Shown here one piece after another: positions 1 to 5,930 of a stretch of 9,750 bases of DNA. The DNA comes from JADHUC01 sp964617665. Lineage in GTDB: Bacteria > Planctomycetota > Planctomycetia > Pirellulales > Pirellulaceae. Where the stretch lies: assembly GCA_964617665.1 (NCBI GenBank), contig CAZUAH010000522.1, positions 1 to 9,750 of the forward strand, given 5' to 3'. Under the pieces are notes generated by a model that was not told the origin of the DNA, made no database searches, and worked only from the letters and a program-made list of their open reading frames with translations. A program made the position numbers and the translations under genes. Position 1 is the stretch's first letter. The number at the start of each line of letters is the position of its first letter.

Positions 1-53
1 TAAACCTCGCGGGGACTCGCACCCCGCCGATCAAACGCATTCAGAGGCGCACT

Positions 54-114
54 AGTGGAGTTCGCCAGAACTCCCTTGTCCTCGCGCCCCGACGGGATTC
101 TGGCGAAGCCCACT
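54..114. repeat. Imperfect inverted repeat, possible dispersed planctomycete repeat
   Basis: The core arms are TTCGCCAGAA (61-70) and TTCTGGCGAA (98-107), a perfect 10-bp match separated by 27 nt. Pairing extends imperfectly outward to AGTGG (54-58) and CCACT (110-114), and inward through CCC/GGG, giving arms of about 21 nt. It could fold as a long hairpin at the end of a transcript. From memory, similar TTCTGGCGAA...CCACTACG strings recur in planctomycete intergenic DNA, so this may be one copy of a dispersed repeat. That link is unverified. Confidence 0.6.
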
Positions 115-248
115 ACGATCCGGGTAAGAACTCAACCGCCGCTCGCCTGAATACCGTGATATTTGCAGAGCATTTGCGGTGACACCGCTCGGAAGTGCAG
201 ACACACCGGGAGATCGGCCACCAATTCAGGCCCTATCGATCACAGGGC

Positions 249-266
249 GGTCCGCCGCGGCGGACC
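249..266. repeat. Perfect 18-bp GC palindrome
   Basis: GGTCCGCCGCGGCGGACC is identical to its own reverse complement. It lies in gene-free sequence, so it is not explained by coding constraint. It could be part of an intergenic repeat or a protein-binding site. The sequence gives no further clue. Confidence 0.6.
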
Positions 267-368
267 AGCCAGATGCGAGCTACCGCTCGGTTGGCAATGG
301 CCCGCTCCCGTTGGTCGCTAACTTTGTGAAAGAGTTGACGGTCTTTGGCGTTAGTGGCACAGATGCCA

Positions 369-388
369 GAGCGACAAAATGTCCGCTC
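369..388. repeat. Small imperfect hairpin
   Basis: GAGCGACA (369-376) and TGTCCGCTC (380-388) pair around an AAA loop with one bulged base. It sits in the gene-free left end. Function is unknown, and a chance occurrence is possible. Confidence 0.3.
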
Positions 389-540
389 ATGGCCCCAGAA
401 CAAGAAGGCTGGCAGACGAGGGGCGACCCAGCGCGCGTCGGAGGTTTGCCAGTGCAACATCGCCGCGTGGGTGCTCGTTTCTTCGGACGGCGAGGATTGT
501 AGTTGTCGTTGGTATGGACTGGAAGCGGTTCCGACGAGGC

Positions 541-664
541 GGGGGGGCGGCGCGCCCCCCCCCCCCCAAACCAACCAAAAAAACCCAACACCCGCGCGTA
601 GACCAACCCCAAACCCCAACAAANNNNNNNNNNGGGGAGGGGGTGCGGCGGGGGGGGGGGGGGG
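541..664. other. Scaffold gap (N 624-633) with low-complexity flanks
   Basis: Exactly ten Ns lie at 624-633. The left flank has seven G (541-547), thirteen C (555-567), then about 55 bases almost entirely A and C. The right flank contains a run of fifteen G (650-664). Such one-sided base composition next to a fixed-length N run looks like poor-quality read ends joined by a scaffolder, not real biology. True distance and content across the gap are unknown, and any ORF crossing it should be ignored. Confidence 0.85.
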
Positions 665-700
665 TGGCCCCGGCGTTGCCGAAACCAAGGCAAGACACGG

Positions 701-723
701 CTCAGCGGGAGCTTCGCCCTCCC
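701..723. repeat. Dispersed repeat hairpin (translates as REGEAPAEP)
   Basis: GGGAG (707-711) pairs with CTCCC (719-723) around a 7-nt loop containing TTCG. On the minus strand the unit translates as REGEAPAEP, which I recall as a frequent spurious peptide in planctomycete annotation caused by a dispersed GC-rich repeat. It lies about 50 bp past the stop codon of the 922-residue gene, so it could also act as a hairpin terminator for it, although no T-tract follows. Confidence 0.55.
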
Positions 724-772
724 GAAACCCGATCCTGAAATGCCCGCTGATCAAGTGCGTTGATCCGGCGAC

Positions 773-3541
773 CTACGGCTTGCGGTCCAGTTCGACTTGG
801 GCTCGCAGGCCGTCGTTCTCGAAGGTCAGGCCGAAGTTGCCGCCCGTAACTCCGGCGACCAGCGGCGGGGCCGCAGGGCCCTTTTTAGGTTTGCCGGGGT
901 GGCCGTAGATGCTGGACTCCATCGTCTGCCATTTAGCGTTCCAGGTGTAACGGCCGCTGGCCGGATCGACGAGCCGGACTTTCCAGATCTGATCGTGCAA
1001 CTCTACCGCGTCCCGGTCGGGATAGCGGCGTTTCCACTCGTTCAAAATCGGCAGGTTGTCCCAGGCCCGCTTCTGCATCTGCACCTGGTAGTCTTCGGCG
1101 AAGACGGCGGATAGCACGGCCACCGCCTTGGCGTCCACCTTCAGGCACAGGCTCTCGCCCAACCAGACCGGCTCGGCATCCGTCGGTTCGCCCTTCTCTT
1201 TCGCTTTTCGTCGCGCGATGCGGCGGTCCAACGCTCGCTTCAGTACATCTGGGCTGAGTGTCACAATTAGCGATTCGGCCGACGCTGAATAATAGATGGC
1301 CAGGTTCTCGATCTCATCCGTCGTGGACCTGGCCCGTTCGCTTGGCGTGATCTTTACGTAGGGCTCGTCCTTGTAGGTTAGCGACTCCCATTGGGTCAAA
1401 CCGGGCGAGGTCTGTTCGATGAACGCGCGAAACGTGGCCAGGAACGCAGTCAACTTCAGCGAGCTTTCGACCTCGGCCACCAAAGCCACTGGAATCCGGC
1501 CGAGGTTTTTCTGGAAGAACTCGTCTCGTTCGTCGTACGCCATGCCCGCCATTTCGCGCCACAGCGGATCGTCGTCGAAGTACAACGCGACTGATGAGCC
1601 CAGCCATCCCAGCGGATTGATCTTTGCCGACGTCATCGTGCGAGCGAAGTTGCCGAACTGCTTTACCGGCTCCGAGTCCTTGTTAATGGCCATGACCACG
1701 TGGGCCAAGGCGTCGTGAGGGTCACCAGCGTCGGGGGCGATCTGTGCCCCGCGCGACACGGCGATCATTTCGCGATAGTCGCTGCCGCCGATCAACGGCA
1801 TCACGGTCACGTCGGCCGACAGCTTGTCCTTGCGGATACCAAGCCGCAGACCGATAGGATCGAATACCCCCGTCCAGTTTCGCTCGTAGCCGTCGCGCCA
1901 CCTCCGGTAGGCACCGGCTTCGGTCTCGGTGACTTTGTTGATCTGCATCTCGGCGATGGGCGTCATGAAAGCCAACGAGCCTACGGCCTGGCTGTGCACA
2001 CCGTCTGCCTCCAGTGTCAAGTCGCCCTTCGCGGCCAGCGGCAGGTCGGTGTAGATGGGACCGGATTGAAAACCGCCTTTTACCAGGCGGTCCATTTGCC
2101 CCGCCTGAAGCTCGGAAACGACGGCCATGTCACGGGTCCGCCGTGATGAGAGGATCCGCCAACGCGGGCCGCACCATCGGCGGATGGTTGCGTCGCTGAG
2201 GAAGACAAAGGCGGTCTCGTTTGGATCGTCGCGCTTGTAGCGGTCCCGGAAGTACTTGTATTCGGGCAGCGAGGCGATCGATTTCGTGTCACCACGGTGT
2301 GTGCCGGCCAACTGCTCCAGTTGGTACGCCGAGTTGGCGACCACAACGATATCGCCAAAAGTGGCCACGTAGGAACAGATCCGGCGGTCAGGGGACCGAA
2401 AACACACGTATTTCACTCCATTCGCCTTGCCTTGCACGCGTTCTGCCGCCCCTTCCTTTGCGGCGGCTGAGATTTGGAGCACCAGCGCTGTCTCCAGCGC
2501 GCCCGCATCCACAGCTTCGAACAGATATGCCACGTCGGTTCCAGTACGGAAGTACGAGTCGGACCCGGTCATGGCGACGCTCTTAGCCAACTGCGGACCT
2601 AACAGCCGCGCTACCGCGGTAATCGACAGCCCGAGTTGTTGTTCATATCGAGTGAACGTGCCCGCATCCTCGCCGCGCGGCTCCAGCGTCTGGAGCACCA
2701 ATCCACTGTCGGCCTTCACCTCGTCGATGACCGTCACGAAGGCGTTGAAGTTGGGGAAGAAGACCGCGTGTTGGTCGAAGGGAATCTTGTTGGCCAACGG
2801 ATCAAGTTCGGGGTCCAAGCCCTTGGTCAACTCGGACCAGTCGATGTCGGGAACCGTGATGCCGCGGATCGAGTCCAACTCGACCATTTTGCTGCTGTCC
2901 CGTGGCTCGGGTAGGACTCGGTCAAGCTGCAGGTTTTCGCTCATTGCCCGCCCGCCGGAGAACAGTGCGTAAGTATCGCTCAACTCGTCGGCCTGCCCGC
3001 GCCGCACGGCCCGCCGCTCTTCCGGCACGTCCGATTTCAACTCTTTGCGAGCCGCCCGAGCCTGATGACGGAACCAAGCCGCGCCGGCCACGCCCCGATT
3101 CAATAGTTGGTTGTAGTGGTGCAGCTTGGCCTGATAGAAATCGTCGCGATCTTCGGGGTCAGCCGCCGAAGCGGGGATCTTGAAGCGCATGGCAACCATG
3201 CCGTTCATGTCACGTTTGGGCCAAAACAGACGACCGGTCACGACTTGGCCCTCGGCCGCTCGGATTACCACGTGGTCCGGCAGCGGGTCGCGGCGACGGG
3301 CTATTTCGGCCCTGACGTAGATCTCGCCTTCGTTGTCCAGTACGGCGTAGGGCTCCATCGACTCTCGAAGCCGCCAATACGCCCGCCAGGGCACGCCAGG
3401 CTCGGTGAAGTCCGGCAATTTGCCTTCGGTCAGCTCCAGGTCCCGTACGTCTACTCGGAAATAGGCGTCATCTGCAACACCAGCAGACGCAGCGGCCACA
3501 AAGATGATCAGACCCATCACGCCAGTAGTGAAACGCGGCAT
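773..3541 (-). CDS. Large secreted protein of unknown function (922 aa)
   Basis: A long intact frame with a clear start and GAGGAG seven bases upstream. Residues 1-23 form a signal peptide: basic start, hydrophobic stretch GLIIFVAAASA, and a likely cut near AGVA/DD. No other membrane segment is evident, so the product is probably periplasmic or exported. I recognise no catalytic motif. Residues about 250-460 (IPFDQHAVFFPNF..., VAYLFEAVDAGALE..., FGDIVVVANSAYQLEQL..., SLPEYKYFRDRY) loosely resemble the DUF3352-type pattern, in which a protein reports on its own 'value' and then tests whether neighbouring segments pass. This is a weak impression. The C-terminal part is charged, with a basic RRIARRKAKEKGE stretch near residue 780. 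It runs opposite to the phosphonate and sulfatase genes and shares no obvious pathway with them. Function is unknown. Confidence 0.85.
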   Translation of the reverse strand: MPRFTTGVMGLIIFVAAASAGVADDAYFRVDVRDLELTEGKLPDFTEPGVPWRAYWRLRESMEPYAVLDNEGEIYVRAEIARRRDPLPDHVVIRAAEGQVVTGRLFWPKRDMNGMVAMRFKIPASAADPEDRDDFYQAKLHHYNQLLNRGVAGAAWFRHQARAARKELKSDVPEERRAVRRGQADELSDTYALFSGGRAMSENLQLDRVLPEPRDSSKMVELDSIRGITVPDIDWSELTKGLDPELDPLANKIPFDQHAVFFPNFNAFVTVIDEVKADSGLVLQTLEPRGEDAGTFTRYEQQLGLSITAVARLLGPQLAKSVAMTGSDSYFRTGTDVAYLFEAVDAGALETALVLQISAAAKEGAAERVQGKANGVKYVCFRSPDRRICSYVATFGDIVVVANSAYQLEQLAGTHRGDTKSIASLPEYKYFRDRYKRDDPNETAFVFLSDATIRRWCGPRWRILSSRRTRDMAVVSELQAGQMDRLVKGGFQSGPIYTDLPLAAKGDLTLEADGVHSQAVGSLAFMTPIAEMQINKVTETEAGAYRRWRDGYERNWTGVFDPIGLRLGIRKDKLSADVTVMPLIGGSDYREMIAVSRGAQIAPDAGDPHDALAHVVMAINKDSEPVKQFGNFARTMTSAKINPLGWLGSSVALYFDDDPLWREMAGMAYDERDEFFQKNLGRIPVALVAEVESSLKLTAFLATFRAFIEQTSPGLTQWESLTYKDEPYVKITPSERARSTTDEIENLAIYYSASAESLIVTLSPDVLKRALDRRIARRKAKEKGEPTDAEPVWLGESLCLKVDAKAVAVLSAVFAEDYQVQMQKRAWDNLPILNEWKRRYPDRDAVELHDQIWKVRLVDPASGRYTWNAKWQTMESSIYGHPGKPKKGPAAPPLVAGVTGGNFGLTFENDGLRAQVELDRKP

Positions 3542-3548
3542 GGTTAGA

Positions 3549-3554
3549 CTCCTC
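3549..3554 (-). promoter_or_regulatory. Ribosome binding site of the 922-aa gene
   Basis: Reads GAGGAG on the minus strand, seven bases before the ATG at 3541. It fixes that start codon. No convincing -35/-10 pair was found immediately upstream. Confidence 0.75.
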
Positions 3555-3570
3555 GTTACTGTACGGGTGA

Positions 3571-4307
3571 GTGATTGTCGCTAGAAATACGGTTAGAGCC
3601 GAACCCGACGTGACGCACGTAGCTTTGGTCCATTGCGAGACAACAACCGGGCTGCCGAATCCGGCCGAAAACGTCGGCGCGCTCTGTCGTCGCTATGGGA
3701 AGACGTACATCCTCGATGCGATGTCATCATTCGGCGGTATCCCGATGATAGTGGATAGCGTAGGGGCCCGCTACCCGATTTCGTCGGCCAACAAGTGTAT
3801 CCAAGGCGTTCCGGGATTTGGGTTTGTTGTAGCGCATCGTCCGACTCTCGAGAGCACAGCAGGCTGGGCTCGGTCGTTGAGTCTGGATCTATTTGACCAA
3901 TGGCGCAAGATGTCGGCAAGTGGCGGTATACGTCGCCAACGCACATCCTGGTGGGATTCGCGCAAGCACTGCAGGAGCTTACCGACGAAGGCGGCATCGC
4001 CGCCCGCAATCGCCGTTATCAAGAGAACCAGACGCTGCTGGTGCAAGGCATGGCGGAACTCGGCTTTCGCACGCTGATCGCCCGCGAGTTTCAATCGCCA
4101 ATCATCACTTCGTTTCTCTACCCGGAAGGAGCTAGCTTCCACTGGGAGACCTTCTATGCCGCGATGAGGTCGCGCGGCTTCGTCCTTTATCCGGGGAAGC
4201 TAAGCGATGCCGACACGTTGCGCATTGGGACGATCGGCCATGTCTTCCCGGATGACATTTGTCGCCTGATCGAGCAAGCCCGAGAAGCCGTGTTACTCAA
4301 CAGCTAA
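3571..4307 (+). pseudogene. 2-aminoethylphosphonate-pyruvate transaminase remnant
   Basis: PhnW is a PLP enzyme that transfers the amino group of 2-aminoethylphosphonate to pyruvate, giving phosphonoacetaldehyde. Homology begins near 3598 with the THVALVHCETTTG block, then YILDAMSSFGGIP (the Asp that contacts the PLP ring) and SSANKCIQGVPGFGF, whose Lys (codon 3793-3795) is the Schiff-base lysine. By comparison with Salmonella PhnW (367 aa, Lys194), about 120 N-terminal residues are missing, and the start of the opposite-strand gene lies just upstream instead. After DQWRKM (ATG at 3910-3912) the frame breaks. The family continues GKWRYTSPTH, which here resumes at 3915 in another frame, with only two bases between. 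This fits a net -1 frameshift, perhaps a 10-base deletion. The rest, through SPIITSFLYPEG, YPGKLSDADTLRIGTIG and the stop at 4305, is well conserved. No real start or RBS is seen. Confidence 0.88.
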
Positions 4308-5031
4308 AGTCGGATTCGATGACACTTGGCAAGTGGGTGACATCGGGCAGCAGATGAGTGTGTTGATGGCGGCCGATAGTCTCGGCGTCCAGCGCTCCCG
4401 AGAGCACACCGATCACTCCCGCGCAGCCGGCATTAATGCCCTCCATCATGTCGGCTGGTTGATCGCCGATCTTGATCACGCGACGAACGCTCTGCACATT
4501 CAATTCGCGCATGGCGTGAAAGATCATAAACGGTGCCAGCCGGCCACGATCCCCCGGGATATGCTGCACATCAACGGCAATGTCCACCAAACCACCCTTC
4601 ACCCAACCCGTATGCTCCATGATTGCCTGATTCACGTTCCCGTGAAAGACAGTGTCTGTAGCGATCTTGATCTCCCGTTCCTTCAGTCAGCGAAAGACAT
4701 CCGAGGTACCGGGGACTTCGGCGGCGCGATGTCGACAAAAATCGATCATGTATTGTTCGTAGAGCCGAAATGCCTTCATCGAGAGCTCTAGGGTCGATGA
4801 ATCGGGCGAGACAGTTTCCAGATCCTCCAACTTCTCGGCTCTGCCACGACTGAGTTCGATCAGGTACTGATACAGATGAACCTTGTTGGTGCCGATGTTA
4901 CGCGAGATCAAGTCCAAGTCGGCCTCGATGCCTACGTCCTGAGCGGCACGGTGGAGGCACCTGGCCACATCGTTGTTGTCTTGAATCGTGGTGCCGGCCA
5001 AGTCGAAAACAACAAGCTCGACGGAATACAT
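4297..5031 (-). pseudogene. Phosphonatase-like HAD hydrolase with one internal stop
   Basis: A member of the HAD family close to phosphonoacetaldehyde hydrolase (PhnX), which splits phosphonoacetaldehyde into acetaldehyde and phosphate. The start at 5031 has GAGGAG six bases upstream. Asp10 in FDLAGTT is the nucleophile, with the phosphonatase-type Ala at +2. Lys50 in GTNKVHLY fits the cap-domain Schiff-base lysine, and RRVIKIGDQPADMMEGINAGC is the metal-binding end. Codon 115 (4687-4689) is TGA, between DVFR and LKEREIKIATDT. The family expects VFRWLKE here, so a single TGG-to-TGA change explains it. Reading on in the same frame gives about 243 residues, near the usual length, with no other defect. 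The 3' end overlaps the PhnW remnant by 11 bp, tail to tail. The PADMMEGINAGC and APFMIF blocks look more like the 'PhnX-like' clade than classical PhnX. Confidence 0.85.
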
Positions 5032-5282
5032 GGAACTCTCCTCATGCAGCCCAGGCGGTAGAATCACTGAAGTATGCCTTCAAGATGGCTCGTCACGCAA
5101 TACCCGACACAATTCGCTGCGCACGCCTTTCGGGGCGAGTGGTGTTAAGAATGCCGAGTTGCGAAGATGCCGCGGCATTGTGTAAAGTCACCGAGGGAAT
5201 ATCGCACAGCCAAACAACGGTGCCCGGCAAAGACAACATGACGGGCCGAACTCAGGGCGATCAGAGCAACGGCAATCTCACG
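5032..5282. promoter_or_regulatory. Divergent intergenic region, candidate operator
   Basis: About 250 bp separates the two divergent starts and should hold promoters for both. A perfect 12-bp palindrome, ATGCCGCGGCAT, lies at 5167-5178. AATGCCG at 5150-5156 repeats its left half in direct orientation and pairs with CGGCATT at 5173-5179. This could be a regulator site. The plus-strand frame stays open from 5085, but its first 66 residues match nothing I know. No clear -35/-10 pair was found on either strand. Confidence 0.35.
5038..5043 (-). promoter_or_regulatory. Ribosome binding site of the phosphonatase-like gene
   Basis: Reads GAGGAG on the minus strand, six bases before the ATG at 5031. 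It decides the start over an upstream in-frame codon at 5067 that would add MILPPGLHEESS. Confidence 0.7.
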
Positions 5283-5930
5283 ATGAACGAAACCTATCTG
5301 GAAGATGGAGTTATACGTCGCTTGGGAGACATCCTGCAGGAACGACGTGCGCGTTCGGTCTTTCTTGTGTACGATCGCGATGCCTACGCGCCCTGTGGCG
5401 CCGAGGCGAGGATGGAGCCGCAACTTAGGGAATTCGCAGTGACTCGTTTTGCCGACTTCACGGCCAACCCGCGTCTGGAAGACATTCAGACGGGCACGCG
5501 GCGGTTCCTTGCGTCGCCATCTGATGCGATCGTCGGTATCGGAGGCGGTTCCACGCTGGACGTGGCCAAGATGATTGGGATCTTTGCGGGCAACGAACCC
5601 ACGGACGTCAAGAGAATTGTGCGGAAAGAGGCGACGATCGAACGCAAGGGCCCGCTGGTGATCGCTATCCCCACGACAGCCGGGACCGGTTCGGAAGTCA
5701 CTCATTTCTCGGCCCTGTACCTGGCAGGCGTGAAGTACTCGGTCGGCCATCCGTTCGTGTTGCCAGCCGTGGCGATCGTCGATGCAGAACTGACCTACAG
5801 CATGCCCGCGGGGCTCACTGCATCGACGGGCGTAGATGCATTGTCTCAAGGGATGGAATCCATGTGGGCGGTGAGCTCTACGGAAGAGTCGCAGAAGTAT
5901 GCGATGGAAGCGGTTCGACTGTCCCTACAG
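5283..5930 (+). pseudogene. Truncated phosphonoacetaldehyde reductase-like alcohol dehydrogenase
   Basis: This is the dehydrogenase half of the chimera. The nucleotide-binding signature is GIGGGSTLDVAK (residues 85-96), followed by IPTTAGTGSEVT (129-140) and STGVDALSQGMES (181-193). Members of this branch reduce phosphonoacetaldehyde to 2-hydroxyethylphosphonate, which fits the PhnW and phosphonatase-like neighbours. That assignment is inference. Asp185 is the usual first metal ligand, but the next ligand, usually His four residues on, is Gln189. I believe this is typical of the phosphonate-linked branch. About 160-180 residues are missing compared with the usual 370-390, including the region with the later metal-binding histidines. 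Confidence 0.8.

Larger units (their letters stand above)
1..772. other. Non-coding, repeat-rich left end with assembly gap
   Basis: No convincing gene is present. Open frames exist on both strands but are GC-driven, overlap each other, and several run straight through the N gap. The visible content is a small GC hairpin at 9-27 (GCGGGG / CCCCGC, 7-nt loop), an inverted repeat around 54-114, a perfect palindrome at 249-266, an imperfect hairpin at 369-388, low-complexity sequence around the gap, and a repeat hairpin at 701-723 just downstream of the minus-strand gene. I see no tRNA or rRNA. Confidence 0.7.

Noticed and set aside
233..754. Overlapping open frames on both strands across 179-908
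   Set aside because: They run through the N gap and homopolymers, contain only Pro/Gly/Arg-rich sequence or the REGEAPAEP repeat, and overlap one another. No family resemblance or RBS.
1700..2972. Plus-strand open frames inside the 922-aa gene
   Set aside because: They are antisense shadows of a high-GC gene with a well-supported frame, signal peptide and RBS.
3542..3597. GGTTAGA at 3542-3548 and again at 3591-3597, flanking the PhnW breakpoint
   Set aside because: A 7-bp direct repeat is too short to claim as a target-site duplication, and no mobile element lies between the copies.
4687..4689. UGA read as Trp or selenocysteine
   Set aside because: Trp is TGG throughout the window, no SECIS-like hairpin was recognised, and the family position appears to be Trp. 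A nonsense mutation or error is simpler.
5068..5082. TGAAG-tatgc-CTTCA inverted repeat upstream of the phosphonatase-like gene
   Set aside because: Arms of five bases are expected by chance. The palindrome at 5167 is the stronger candidate.
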